Positions 52,631 to 61,703 of a stretch of 64,000 nt of DNA are shown one piece after another. The translations under genes were made by a program, and so were the position numbers. Source of the DNA: Nocardioides terrae (GTDB taxonomy: Bacteria; Actinomycetota; Actinomycetes; Propionibacteriales; Nocardioidaceae). Position 1 is the first letter of the stretch, and each line of letters begins with the position of its first letter. The stretch covers positions 124,001 through 188,000 of the forward strand of contig NZ_FOLB01000005.1 of assembly GCF_900112345.1 (NCBI RefSeq), read 5' to 3'. The notes beneath the pieces are model-generated. The model was given only the letters and a program-made list of their open reading frames with translations. It ran no database searches and was not told where the DNA came from.

Positions 52631-54286
52631 TCAGTAGACGAAGGACGCGACCTGCAGGCGGAGGTCGGCGGCCATGCGGGCGAGCTCGTCGGTCGCGGTC
52701 CGCGACTGGGCGACGGCCTGCGTGGTGCTCGCGGCGGCACTCGCGACGCCACCGATGTTGAGCGCGATCTCGCTGGTGCCGGTCGCGGCCTGGGCCACGT
52801 TGCGGCTCATGTCCATCGTCGTCGCGGTCTGCTCCTCGACAGCCGACGCGATGGTCAGCTGGGACTCGTTGATGGTGCCGATGACCTCGGTGATCTGGCC
52901 GATGGCGTCGATGGCGCCGCTGGTGTCGGCCTGGATCGTGTGCACCTTGCCGATGATCTCCTCGGTGGCCTTCTGCGTCTCCTGGGCGAGGTCCTTGACC
53001 TCGTTGGCGACGACGGCGAAGCCCTTGCCCATCTCGCCGGCGCGGGCCGCCTCGATGGTGGCGTTGAGCGCGAGCAGGTTGGTCTGGGCGGCGATCGAGG
53101 TGATCGCCTTGACGACGTTGCCGATCTCCTCAGAGGAGGTGCCGAGCCGGCGGACGCTGTCGTTGGTGACCTGGGCGGCCGAGACGGCGGTCGAGGCGAC
53201 GCGGGCGGCCTCGGTGGCGTTGCGGGCGATCTCGCGGATGGAGGCGTCCATCTGCTCGGAGCCGGCGGCGACCGTCTGCACGTTGCCGGAGACACGCTCG
53301 GAGGCGTCGGCGACGACGCCGGCCTGGACGCTGGTCTCCTCGGCCGCGGCGGCGATCTGCACGGAGGACGCGGAGAGCTCCTCGGCGGAGGCGGCCACCG
53401 CGTCGGCACTGCCGACGACACCGGCCATGACCTCGCGGAAGTTGGTCTGGGCGCGCTCCAGCGCGGCAGCCATCTGGCCGATCTCGTCCTTTGTGGTCAC
53501 GCCCACGGGCTGGGTCAGGTCACGCTCGGCCATCGCCTCCAGGGCGCCCTGCACCGAGCGGATCCGGCGCTGGATGGCGCGGGAGATCACCAGGCTGAGG
53601 GCGATCGCGAGCAGCAGGCCGACGACGAGGATGGCGAACTGGCGCACCACGCGGCCGTCCGCGTCGTCCACGGCGGCCTTGGCACTGGTCTCGAAGAACT
53701 CGATGCCGGTCGCGTCGGCCGCGTCCATCGAGTCGGCCATCGCGCTGACAACGGGGGCCATCTTGGCGTCGTACGCCGCCGTGAAGGCCTTGTCGTCGTT
53801 GAGGTTCATGGCGGCCGAGAGGTCGTTGTCACGCACCTGCTTGAAGTCGGCCCACGCCTTCTTGAACGTGCCCCACCAGGGGTACGGCTTCAGCATGGCG
53901 TCGACCTGGGCGATCCCCTTCTCGACGTCGGCGTCGTTGGAGGCGATGTCGGCCCTCCACTTGCCCCGGGCCTCATCGGTCGTCTGCGTGGCGAGCATCG
54001 CCACCTGCATCCGCGCCTTGATCTCGTTGGCGTGGATCTCGGCGAGCGGGGTGGCGACCGCGCCCTGGGTGTCGGCGAGCGTGGTGATCTCGTCGCTCGC
54101 GTGGTGCAGGCTCGATGCGGCGTAGATGGTGCACGTGATCGCGACCGCGCCCAGGACCGCGACCGTGGTCAGCAGCTTGGTCTGGATGCCGCGGTCGGCG
54201 AACCAGGCGACGAAGCGACGGGCGACGCCGAGACGTCGTACGTCCGGCAGCGTTGCGGCACGGGGCGGAATGCTCACGGCAGTCAT
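52631..54286 (-). CDS. Methyl-accepting chemotaxis protein
   Basis: 551 residues. First helix [20 protein letters not shown], an outer four-helix-bundle sensor of about 160 residues, second helix [22 protein letters not shown] domain, then the cytoplasmic signalling coiled coil with the CheA/CheW-binding hairpin tip [20 protein letters not shown] and [17 protein letters not shown]. It should report to the CheA/CheW pair encoded 3-5 kb away. Ligand unknown. A repeat-rich hairpin abuts its stop codon. Confidence 0.95.
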   Translation of the reverse strand: MTAVSIPPRAATLPDVRRLGVARRFVAWFADRGIQTKLLTTVAVLGAVAITCTIYAASSLHHASDEITTLADTQGAVATPLAEIHANEIKARMQVAMLATQTTDEARGKWRADIASNDADVEKGIAQVDAMLKPYPWWGTFKKAWADFKQVRDNDLSAAMNLNDDKAFTAAYDAKMAPVVSAMADSMDAADATGIEFFETSAKAAVDDADGRVVRQFAILVVGLLLAIALSLVISRAIQRRIRSVQGALEAMAERDLTQPVGVTTKDEIGQMAAALERAQTNFREVMAGVVGSADAVAASAEELSASSVQIAAAAEETSVQAGVVADASERVSGNVQTVAAGSEQMDASIREIARNATEAARVASTAVSAAQVTNDSVRRLGTSSEEIGNVVKAITSIAAQTNLLALNATIEAARAGEMGKGFAVVANEVKDLAQETQKATEEIIGKVHTIQADTSGAIDAIGQITEVIGTINESQLTIASAVEEQTATTMDMSRNVAQAATGTSEIALNIGGVASAAASTTQAVAQSRTATDELARMAADLRLQVASFVY

Positions 54287-54399
54287 GGAGGACCTCGGGG
54301 GACGATGGGGCCAGAAACGTGACCGAGCCGGTCACCGATGCTCCCTTCGGCCGGGCCGCCCCGGACCTGAGCGACGCGCCTGAGTGACGCGCGTCCGGC

Positions 54400-55632
54400 T
54401 CAGGAGATCCGCTCGAAGCGAATCCCCGCCCGCTGAAGTCGCTCGAGCAGCCGGTCGCCCACGGCCTGGGCCGTGGTCACCTGCCCCGCGGTCGGCGGGT
54501 TGTCGTCGAGGGCGAGGGAGAGGGCCGTCTCGGCGAGCATCTTCGAGGTCTCGGTGTAGCCGGGGTCGCCACCGGACACGCGGGTGTGGATCCGGCGGCC
54601 GCCCGTCTCGCCGACGAGGTCGACGGTGAAGTACGACTTCTCCCTGCGCCGCTCGGAAGGCCCGTCGCCCTGGGGCAGCCGGCGCCCGATCGCCTCGCGC
54701 AGGGGTCGCAGTTGGGCCGCTGCGGCGATCGCGCCGACGACCGCGGCGCCCCCGACCGCGTAGCGCAGCGTCTTGGTCCCGGCGAAGTGCGAGTAGCGGA
54801 ACTCGGGGCCGTACGCCGGCAGGGCCCGGCCGCTACGGGCGATGATCACGGGGTCGATGGTCGGCAGGGGCACCAGCCAGTAGCCCAGCTCGGCGTCGCG
54901 CCCCGGCCGGCCCTGGACCGACCGCGACGAACGATCGCCCGGCCGCTGCTCGGCGCGCCGGCGGGCCTTGGCCGCCTCGGCCATCGGGCGGGCGCGGGCG
55001 AACTGGCCGAGCGCGGAGTGCAGCGTCCCGCCCGAGGCTGCCGCGTTGCTGCGCACCACGCCGCGCACGGTGAGCGGCTCGGTGACCGGGCCGCTCCTCT
55101 CGAGCTCGCGGACCAGGTGCAGGACGCCCAGGTCGTGCGGGACGGAGTCGAACCCGGCCGCGTGCACGAGCCGGGCTCCCGTCCGCTCGGCGGTCGCGTG
55201 GTGGGCGACGAACATCCGGTCGACGAACTCCGGCTCACCGGTCAGGTCGACGTAGTCGGTCCCGGCGTCGGCGCACGCGCGCACCACCGCCTCGCCGTGC
55301 TGGAGGTAGGGGCCGACGGTCGTGGCGACGACGCGGGTGCGCGCGGCCACCGCCGCGAGCGACGCGGGGTCGGAGACGTCGGCGTGGAGCAGCGGCAGGT
55401 CGGCGTACGCCGGCCCGAGCCCTGCCCGCACCTGCTCCAGCCGCTCCTGGTTGCGGCCGGCCAGCCCCCAGCGCAGCCCCTCGGGGGCGTGCTCGGCGAG
55501 GTAGGCGGCGGTCAGCGCACCGGTGAAGCCGGTGGCACCGAGGAGGACGATGTCGAGATCCCGGTCGAGATCCCGGTCCAGATCCCCGTCGAGGTCTCGG
55601 TCGGGGCTGGGGTGCTCGCGGTCCGTGGTCAC
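54400..55632 (-). CDS. Saccharopine-dehydrogenase-like / trans-acting enoyl reductase family protein
   Basis: 410 residues from a GTG at 55632. Rossmann fold IVLLGATGFTGALTAAYL, then VVATTVGPYLQHGEAVV, CADAGTDYVDLTGEPEFVD and AGFDSVPHDLGVLHLV, as in the mycobacterial Rv2953/Rv2449c group. Rv2953 is a trans-acting enoyl reductase in glycolipid synthesis; no polyketide genes are present here, so the substrate is unknown. The extreme N-terminus has a DLDRDLDRDLDG-type repeat. Confidence 0.85.
   Translation of the reverse strand: MTTDREHPSPDRDLDGDLDRDLDRDLDIVLLGATGFTGALTAAYLAEHAPEGLRWGLAGRNQERLEQVRAGLGPAYADLPLLHADVSDPASLAAVAARTRVVATTVGPYLQHGEAVVRACADAGTDYVDLTGEPEFVDRMFVAHHATAERTGARLVHAAGFDSVPHDLGVLHLVRELERSGPVTEPLTVRGVVRSNAAASGGTLHSALGQFARARPMAEAAKARRRAEQRPGDRSSRSVQGRPGRDAELGYWLVPLPTIDPVIIARSGRALPAYGPEFRYSHFAGTKTLRYAVGGAAVVGAIAAAAQLRPLREAIGRRLPQGDGPSERRREKSYFTVDLVGETGGRRIHTRVSGGDPGYTETSKMLAETALSLALDDNPPTAGQVTTAQAVGDRLLERLQRAGIRFERIS
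55552..55599. repeat. 12-bp tandem repeat at the 5' end of the reductase gene
   Basis: Four units with consensus GTCGAGATCCCG, the last two diverged. On the minus strand they encode Asp-Leu-Asp-Arg/Gly repeats before the NADP-binding strand. Confidence 0.85.
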
Positions 55633-55789
55633 CGGGCCACCTTGCCATGACTCCGGGCGGTTTCCTACCCACCAGTAGGCTCGGGTCGGGACCTACGTCC
55701 CGAGTTTGCCGATGCGCGTCACCTCGCCCGGTCGTCCTCGTTGGTGAGGCGGGGTCGAACGGTCGCATCGCGGACGCGGAGGAGGGGAC

Positions 55790-56167
55790 ATGCAGAGCAT
55801 CGAGGTGGAGCTGGGCGACTTCAGCCTGCGTCGCCGCTCCCTGCTCGTCTCCCACGTCGCCGCTGACCTTCCGCGAGGACTGGAGCCCGGCGAGCAGGTC
55901 CTCCTGCACGACCGCGTGCGTGGCTACTTCTCTGCGCACGTGGCCGACCTGGACTTCACGGCGGGTGACACCGTCTACCGGGTCGCGATCCGGAGGGGCC
56001 TGACCGACGATCAGGCGCTCGAGCGGATGCGCGGGACCTTCGCGCCGACCGGGGGACGGATCACGAGGACGGACCTCGTCGACCTGCTCGGCCAGCTCCG
56101 CGGGACCGTCGCGGCAGCTCCAGCGCCGGTCCCGGCGACGGCGACCCGTCGCAGCGGCGTCAAGTAG
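55790..56167 (+). CDS. Hypothetical protein, 125 residues
   Basis: Strong ribosome binding site (GGAGGAGGGGACATG). Soluble, basic-acidic mix: MQSIEVELGDFSLRRRSLLV, VLLHDRVRGYFSAHVADLD, and a tail PAPVPATATRRSGVK. No recognised domain. It precedes the response regulator by 106 bases on the same strand and could share its transcript. Confidence 0.65.
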   Translation: MQSIEVELGDFSLRRRSLLVSHVAADLPRGLEPGEQVLLHDRVRGYFSAHVADLDFTAGDTVYRVAIRRGLTDDQALERMRGTFAPTGGRITRTDLVDLLGQLRGTVAAAPAPVPATATRRSGVK

Positions 56168-56273
56168 CCGCACCTGGCCCGTTCGGGCTACCCGATGCGG
56201 CGTTCGGGCGATCCTGGGACCGGTGTGCCCATTCACCTGCGGAGACGCTGTCCGGATCGGGAGAATCTCCCCC

Positions 56274-56984
56274 ATGGGTGGTCATATCCGCGTGTTCCTC
56301 GTCGACGACCATGAGATCGTCCGACGGGGTGTGAGGGATCTGCTCGAGTCGGAGGGCGACATCGAGATCGTCGGCGAGGCGGCCACCGCCGCCGGCGCGA
56401 CCGAGGCCATCCTCGCCGTCCGCCCCGACGTGTGCGTCCTCGACGCCAACCTGCCGGACGGGTCCGGCATCGACGTGTGCCGCGACGTGCGGGCGGTGGA
56501 CCCCTCCATCAAGGGCCTCATCCTGACGACGTACGACGACGACAGCGCCATCTCGGCGGCCATCCTGGCCGGTGCGGCCGGCTACGTCCTCAAGCAGATC
56601 GAGGGCAGCTCGCTGGTCAGCGGCGTCCGTCTCGTCGCCAGCGGCCACAGCCTCATCGACCCCGTGGTCGCCACCCGGGTCGTCGAGCAGGTGCAGTTCC
56701 ACCGCCGCTCGGTCGACCTGCTCACCGACCTGACCCCGCAGCAGAGCAAGATCCTCTTCCTCATCGCCGAGGGACTCACCAACCGCCAGATCGCCGAGCG
56801 CCTCTACCTCGCCGAGAAGACGGTCAAGAACCACGTCACGGGGCTGCTCGCCCGGCTCGGCGTACGTCACCGCACCCAGGCGGCCGTCCTCGCGCTCAAG
56901 CTGCGGGGCGAGGGCCAGGCGGCCGCGCCGGTCAGCATCCCCCGCTCGCGCCCGGTCGTCCCCGTCACCGAGGCCGCGATCTAG
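56274..56984 (+). CDS. NarL/LuxR-family response regulator
   Basis: 236 residues from the ATG at 56274. Receiver domain with acidic pair Asp11-Asp12, phospho-acceptor Asp57 (DVCVLDANLPDGSG) and the conserved Lys in YVLKQIEGS; C-terminal LuxR helix-turn-helix LTPQQSKILFLIAEGLTNRQ then AEKTVKNHVTGLLARLG. The receiver and helix-turn-helix resemble DevR. No histidine kinase is adjacent, so its partner is encoded elsewhere. It faces cheW across a palindrome. Confidence 0.92.
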   Translation: MGGHIRVFLVDDHEIVRRGVRDLLESEGDIEIVGEAATAAGATEAILAVRPDVCVLDANLPDGSGIDVCRDVRAVDPSIKGLILTTYDDDSAISAAILAGAAGYVLKQIEGSSLVSGVRLVASGHSLIDPVVATRVVEQVQFHRRSVDLLTDLTPQQSKILFLIAEGLTNRQIAERLYLAEKTVKNHVTGLLARLGVRHRTQAAVLALKLRGEGQAAAPVSIPRSRPVVPVTEAAI

Positions 56985-57056
56985 AGACACCGGATCCCGG
57001 GTCCCGCCCTCGTTCCAGGCAGGGCCCGGGATCAGTCGTGTCCGGGGGCGGCAGCA

Positions 57057-57132
57057 CAGGTGACTCAGGGTTCGCCCCGCTGGACGTCCGTCGGAGCGGA
57101 CTGCCAGAAGGACGAACCCTGAGCTGCACCTG
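57057..57132. terminator. Long imperfect palindrome between convergent genes
   Basis: CAGGTG-A-CTCAGGGTTCG (57057-57074) faces CGAACCCTGAG-CTG-CACCTG (57113-57132): 17 paired bases with an internal bulge, loop of 38 bases. It lies just past the cheW stop and 72 bases after the response regulator stop. Confidence 0.7.
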
Positions 57133-57136
57133 GCGG

Positions 57137-57580
57137 TCAGGCGGCCAGGACCTCGACGGCGCGGTCGGAGTCGAGGACCAGGAGCAGGCTGTCGGCGAGC
57201 GGCCGGACGGCGTGGACGACGTCCTGGACCTTGGCCGGCAGGTTGGACGGGATCGGCTCGAAGCTGAGCCCGTCGGTGTCGACGACGTCGCCGATGTCGT
57301 CGACGAGGAGGCTGATGACCTCGCCGCGACTGCGCACGATCACGTTCATCGGCAACCGCTCCCCCGTGCGCGGCGGGAGGCCGAGCCGGAAGCGCAGGTC
57401 GACGGCGGTGACGATCTGCCCCCGCAGGTTGATCAGGCCCTTGACGCCCTCGCTCGCACGCGGGACCGGGGTCATCGGCTGGTGCCGGAGCACCTCCTGG
57501 ACGTCGTCGACGTCGACGCCGAAGAAGAGCCCGTCGATCCAGAACGTGCAGTACTGAGCCACGTCGGTCAGCGCCTTCAT
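57137..57580 (-). CDS. cheW: Chemotaxis coupling protein CheW
   Basis: 147 residues, single CheW domain: YCTFWIDGLFFGVDVDDVQE, GVKGLINLRGQIVTAVDLR, NVIVRSRGEVISLLVDDIGD. Links chemoreceptors to CheA. Last gene of the flagellar-chemotaxis run, 40 bases after cheA. Confidence 0.95.
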   Translation of the reverse strand: MKALTDVAQYCTFWIDGLFFGVDVDDVQEVLRHQPMTPVPRASEGVKGLINLRGQIVTAVDLRFRLGLPPRTGERLPMNVIVRSRGEVISLLVDDIGDVVDTDGLSFEPIPSNLPAKVQDVVHAVRPLADSLLLVLDSDRAVEVLAA

Positions 57581-57620
57581 GCTTCACTCCTTCCGCACAC
57601 GGCGGTCGCGTTCATGGGGA

Positions 57621-59990
57621 TCACGCGGACACTCCGGCCCACGCGACCACCGAGTCGAGGTCGACCAGGTCGGTCACCCGGTCCTGGACGACGGCGGTGC
57701 CGGTCACGCCGGGACGGTTGCCGACGGGCGAGGACGACACGGCGGTCTCGACGACGTCGAGGACGCGGTCGATGACGATCCCGACCGCGCGGTCGCCGAT
57801 CTCGTGCACGACGACCGACATGGTGTCCTGACCGTCGGACGTGTCGGGCAGCCCGATCGCCGGGGCGAGCCGGACCAGCGGCAGCAGGCCGCCGCGGTAT
57901 TGCACCACCTCGGCGCTCCCGGACCGCTCGACGCGATCGCGGCCGAACTCCTCCAGACGCGCGACCGCGGCAAGCGGCAGCGCGGCCCGGCGTCCGCCGG
58001 CGAGCTCGAGCACGAGCAGTGCCCGGCGGTCGTCCTCGGTCGAGCGCAGCTCGGCCGTGTCGGCCACCGTGGGGTCGATGCCCTGCTCACGGGCCAGGCC
58101 CGTGACGTCGAGGATGAGAGCGACCCGGCCGTCGCCCATGATCGTGGCGCCGGCGTACATCGCCAGGCTCTTGAGCTGGCGGCCGATCGGCTTGACCACG
58201 ATCTCCTGGGTGTCGTGCACCTCGGAGACGCAGAGGCCGAACCGTACGTCGTCGGCCTGGAGCACGACGACGGTGAGCGCACCGAGGTCGCCGCGGCGGG
58301 CCGCCGCGTTCTGGCCCTCCGGAGCGAGCGCCTCCCCGAGGGAGACGAGCGGCAGCAGCCGGCCGCGCAGGCGGAGCACCGGTGCGCCGTCGAGGCGCTC
58401 GAGGTTGGGGTCCCCGACCTCGAGCCGGACGAGCTCGACCAGGTTGGCCTGCGGGATCGCGTAGCGCTCCATACCCTCGCCGACGACGAGCGCCGGGATG
58501 ATCGCGAGCGTCAGCGGGATCCGCACGCGGACGGTCGTCCCGCGACCGGCCTCGGTCTGCAGGTCGACCGAGCCGCCGATGCGCTCGATGTTGGTGCGCA
58601 CGACGTCCATGCCGACGCCACGCCCGGAGACGTTCGTGACCTCGCTGGCCGTGGAGAACCCCGGCCGGAAGATCAGGTTGACGATCTCGCGCGAGTCCAT
58701 CCGGGCGATCTGCTCGCGCGAGACCACTCCGCGGGCGATCGCGACGGAGGCGATCGTGTCGGCGTCGATGCCCTTGCCGTCGTCGGTGATCTCGACGACG
58801 ACCTGGCCGGACTCGTGGAAGGCGCGCAGGTGCAGCCGGCCCGAGCGAGGCTTGCCGGCGGCGGCCCGGTCGTCGGGCCGCTCGATGCCATGGTCCATGG
58901 AGTTGCGGACCAGGTGGGTGAGCGGGCCCTTGAGCGCCTCCAGGAGGCTCCGGTCGAGCTCGGTCTCGTGGCCTTCCATCACCAGGTCGACCTCGCGACC
59001 GAGCTGGTGGGACAGGTCGCGGACCATCCGCGGCATCTTGGCCCAGACCTGGCCGATGGGCTGCATGCGGGTCTTCATGACCGACTCCTGCAGCTCGCTG
59101 GCGACCAGGTCGAGCCGCTGGCTCGCGCGGGTCAGCTCGACGTCCTCGGCCAGTGCGGTGCGCTGCAGCAGCTGGTTGCGGGTCAGCACGAGCTCACCGA
59201 CCAGGTCGACGAGCTGGTCGAGCAGGTCGACGTCGACGCGCACGCTGGCGTCGACGATCGTCCGGCGCTCGACCGGGTCCTCGTCGGCCGGGTGGGCCGG
59301 CTCGATGGGCTCGACGGGCTGGACCGGCTCCGGAAGGTGGACCGGCTCGGCGGGCTCCTCGGCGACGGGCGGGACGACCGGCTCGGCCGGCGTACGCTCC
59401 TCGCGGCTGGCCGGCACGGAGACATCGGTGTCCGTCGGGCCCGTCACGTCAGGCGCGTCGGGGCGCTCGAGCAGGGCGACGGCCTGCGCCACCCCGTTCA
59501 CGGCCCCGTTCGCCGAGCCGTTGACCGTGCCGTTGACAGCACCGCTGACAGCACCGTTGACGGGCTGGGTCACTGCCGCGACGGGGGCCTCGGCCACGTG
59601 GCCGGCCAGCAGCGCCTCGATCGCCGCGATGACGGGATCCACGTCGACCGACGGGTCGTCGTCCCGGCCGGTCCGCTCGATCACGTCGAGCAGCGCGCGG
59701 ACGGTGTCGACCATCCGCAGCAGGGCGCCGGTGAGCGGCTCGGTCATCGTCCGCTGGCCGTCGCGCAGCTGCGACAGCAGCGTCTCGCCGACATGCGTGA
59801 GCCGCTCCAGCCGGCCGAGCGCTAGGAACCCACTGGTCCCCTTGATGGTGTGGATCGTGCGGAAGATGCTCGACAGCAGCTCCCGTGATCCGGGGTGCTG
59901 CTCCAGCTCCACCAGGTCACGGTCCAGCTGGTCCAGGTTCTCGTGGCTCTCCACGAGGAACTCGGCGATGATCTCGGCGTCGTCGTCCAT
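57621..59990 (-). CDS. cheA: Chemotaxis histidine kinase CheA with two CheW-like domains
   Basis: 789 residues. Hpt domain with phospho-accepting His47 in RTIHTIKGTSGF; a long Ala/Val/Pro linker from about 135 to 250 that includes a 12-bp DNA repeat; dimerisation helices (LLDQLVDLVGELVLTRNQLL); HATPase with HLVRNSMDHGIE, DDGKGID and GRGVGMDVV; then a first CheW-like domain (AIPQANLVELVRLEVGDP on) and a second (RALLVLELAGGRRAALPLAA on). No clear CheY-binding P2 domain. It phosphorylates CheY in response to receptors. cheY and cheB/R are not in the window. Confidence 0.95.
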   Translation of the reverse strand: MDDDAEIIAEFLVESHENLDQLDRDLVELEQHPGSRELLSSIFRTIHTIKGTSGFLALGRLERLTHVGETLLSQLRDGQRTMTEPLTGALLRMVDTVRALLDVIERTGRDDDPSVDVDPVIAAIEALLAGHVAEAPVAAVTQPVNGAVSGAVNGTVNGSANGAVNGVAQAVALLERPDAPDVTGPTDTDVSVPASREERTPAEPVVPPVAEEPAEPVHLPEPVQPVEPIEPAHPADEDPVERRTIVDASVRVDVDLLDQLVDLVGELVLTRNQLLQRTALAEDVELTRASQRLDLVASELQESVMKTRMQPIGQVWAKMPRMVRDLSHQLGREVDLVMEGHETELDRSLLEALKGPLTHLVRNSMDHGIERPDDRAAAGKPRSGRLHLRAFHESGQVVVEITDDGKGIDADTIASVAIARGVVSREQIARMDSREIVNLIFRPGFSTASEVTNVSGRGVGMDVVRTNIERIGGSVDLQTEAGRGTTVRVRIPLTLAIIPALVVGEGMERYAIPQANLVELVRLEVGDPNLERLDGAPVLRLRGRLLPLVSLGEALAPEGQNAAARRGDLGALTVVVLQADDVRFGLCVSEVHDTQEIVVKPIGRQLKSLAMYAGATIMGDGRVALILDVTGLAREQGIDPTVADTAELRSTEDDRRALLVLELAGGRRAALPLAAVARLEEFGRDRVERSGSAEVVQYRGGLLPLVRLAPAIGLPDTSDGQDTMSVVVHEIGDRAVGIVIDRVLDVVETAVSSSPVGNRPGVTGTAVVQDRVTDLVDLDSVVAWAGVSA
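59494..59565. repeat. 12-bp tandem repeat in the cheA linker
   Basis: Six units beginning CCGTT (CCGTTCACGGCC, CCGTTCGCCGAG, CCGTTGACCGTG, CCGTTGACAGCA, CCGCTGACAGCA, CCGTTGACGGGC). On the minus strand they encode Asn-Gly/Val-Asn-like tetrads (VNGAVSGAVNGTVNG) in the flexible linker after the Hpt domain. Confidence 0.85.
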
Positions 59991-60050
59991 GTATACGGCC
60001 TCCTCGCCTGGTCTATCGGCGCTGGGCCACGGCTCCTGAGCCGGTCCGGC

Positions 60051-60118
60051 GGCCGAGTCGGCAGAAGTTCGCGTCCCTGGAAGGCCGAGTCGGCACGAAG
60101 TGCACGGGACTCGGCGGG
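60051..60118. repeat. GAGTCGGCAGAAG repeat, second locus
   Basis: GGCCGAGTCGGCAGAAGTTC at 60051-60070 and GGCCGAGTCGGCACGAAGTG at 60083-60102 are direct copies; GGGACTCGGCGGG at 60106-60118 is a partial inverted copy touching the csrA stop codon. Same motif as at 52517-52627. Lies between csrA and cheA. Confidence 0.85.
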
Positions 60119-60364
60119 TCAGGGGCGCGGGCGGAGGACCTTCGTGAGCTCCTCGGACAGCGACGCGACGGCGTCGCCGCTGGGCGAGGCCGACTCCTGG
60201 TTGCTGGCGGCCAGCTCGACGAGCAGCTCGGCGCGGTGCACGGCGACCGAGCGGGGCGCGTCGATGCCGATGCGGACGACGTCGCCACGGACCTCGAGGA
60301 CCGTGATCGTGACGTCGTCACCCACGACGATGCTCTCGCCGACGCGACGGCTCAGGACCAGCAT
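60119..60364 (-). CDS. csrA: Carbon storage regulator (translational repressor)
   Basis: 81 residues: [43 protein letters not shown] core, then a Ser/Glu-rich tail longer than usual. CsrA binds GGA-containing mRNA leaders; in flagellated Gram-positives it represses flagellin translation and is held by FliW. It follows fliW by 23 bases. Confidence 0.96.
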   Translation of the reverse strand: MLVLSRRVGESIVVGDDVTITVLEVRGDVVRIGIDAPRSVAVHRAELLVELAASNQESASPSGDAVASLSEELTKVLRPRP

Positions 60365-60387
60365 GGGTCCACGCTATCGTGCGCGCC

Positions 60388-60816
60388 CTAGCCGAGCAGC
60401 GGGGCGGCCACCGGCAGCGACGGGTCGTCCAGGATCACCTGGGCGGCGCGGCTGGTCACCATGTTGACCACGATCGGCGCGCGCAGGTTGACCGTGGTCG
60501 ACGCCAGGTCGCGGCCGGCGTGCACGACGAGCAGCACGAGCGCGTCGTCGGCGGTATCCAGGCCGAGCTCGGCGGCCGCCTCGTCGTCGATCTCGGGCGC
60601 GTACGTCGGGTGGAAGTCGCCCGGAGGCACCACGAGGAACCGCAGGTCGGCGTGGTCGAGGGACCGCAGGGCGCTGAGCACGCCCGACTCGTCCAGCGGC
60701 TGCAGGGCGAACCGTTGGGCGGCCGGGAAGCCCGGCATCGGTCGGACGAGTTCGATGACGGGCACCGACGGCGTGTGCGCCGACGGTCCGGACGGCCTGG
60801 TCATGGTGGCGATCAT
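60388..60816 (-). CDS. fliW: Flagellar assembly factor FliW
   Basis: 142 residues. FliW pattern: VIELVRPMPGFPAAQRFAL, LRFLVVPPGDFHPTY, LDTADDALVLLVVHAG, TVNLRAPIVVNMVTSRAAQV. Binds CsrA or flagellin to balance flagellin synthesis with assembly. The ATG at 60816 overlaps the flgL stop (ATGA); an ATG at 60804 is also possible. Confidence 0.93.
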   Translation of the reverse strand: MIATMTRPSGPSAHTPSVPVIELVRPMPGFPAAQRFALQPLDESGVLSALRSLDHADLRFLVVPPGDFHPTYAPEIDDEAAAELGLDTADDALVLLVVHAGRDLASTTVNLRAPIVVNMVTSRAAQVILDDPSLPVAAPLLG

Positions 60817-61703
60817 CGCAGGAAGTCCAAGAGACTGGGCTGGATGGTCTTGCCGGTCGCCGCCAGCGCGGCCTGGTAGGCGACCTCCTGCGTCTGCAGG
60901 TCGACGGTCGCCGCTGCCAGGTCGACGTCCTCGACATCGGTGAGCGAGGTCGTCAGCTGGAGCACGGACTGATTGGCCAGGTCACTGGCGTGGGTGATGC
61001 GGTTGTAGCGCGCACCCTCACTCGCCTCGGCCCCGCTGAGGTTGGTGAGGTCGTCGGCCAGGTTGGCGATGCCGTCCTGGATACCGGCCGAGTCGCCAAG
61101 GCGCAGCGACTTGGAGAGGTCGGCCAGGTGGCTGAAGACGTTGTCCCCGTCCGCCCCGAAGGTCTCGATCCCGTCGGCGTCGACCCGGACGGTGACGTCG
61201 GCGCCCACGCGTCGCATCACGGATCCGCCGTCGCCGGCATAGGTGCCGTCCTCCTTGAAGGCGAGCGACCCGTCCGTCGTCCCGCCGAAGACGGGACGGC
61301 CGAGGTACTGGGTGTTGGCCTGCTGCAGCACGCTCTCCCGGATCTGGTCGACCTCGGTCGCCAGCGCGTCGAGCGCGGCCTGTGACAGCGAACCGGTGTT
61401 GCCGCCCTGGAGACCGAGCGTGTGCGCCCTCGTCACCTGGGTGACGATGCCGCTCAGCGTGCTGTCCACGGTGCCGAGCCAGGCGACACCGTCGGCGGCG
61501 TTGCGGATGTACTGGTGCTGGTCCGCGAGCGAGCTGCGCACCCGCAGGGCGGTGCCCGTGTCCGCGGGCGAGTCCGACGGCCGATTGATCCTCTTGCCGG
61601 TCTGGAGCTGCTCCTGGACCTTGGCCATCCGGTTGAGGCCGCTCTGCACGGAGGTCAGCGACCGCTGGGAGAGCATCCGCTGGGTCACGCGAGTGATCGC
61701 CAT
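60813..61703 (-). CDS. flgL: Flagellar hook-filament junction protein FlgL
   Basis: 296 residues. Flagellin-like N-terminus MAITRVTQRMLSQRSLTSVQ with KRINRPSDSPADTGTALRVR and the matching C-terminal helix (YQAALAATGKTIQPSLLDFL). FlgL joins the hook-associated FlgK ring to the filament and is secreted by the flagellar exporter. Starts where flgK stops (one-base overlap). Confidence 0.94.
   Translation of the reverse strand: MAITRVTQRMLSQRSLTSVQSGLNRMAKVQEQLQTGKRINRPSDSPADTGTALRVRSSLADQHQYIRNAADGVAWLGTVDSTLSGIVTQVTRAHTLGLQGGNTGSLSQAALDALATEVDQIRESVLQQANTQYLGRPVFGGTTDGSLAFKEDGTYAGDGGSVMRRVGADVTVRVDADGIETFGADGDNVFSHLADLSKSLRLGDSAGIQDGIANLADDLTNLSGAEASEGARYNRITHASDLANQSVLQLTTSLTDVEDVDLAAATVDLQTQEVAYQAALAATGKTIQPSLLDFLR

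Noticed and set aside
54287..54400. c-di-GMP riboswitch upstream of the chemoreceptor
   Set aside because: No GEMM-I core (GCAAA ... GGUAG elements) could be found in the leader.
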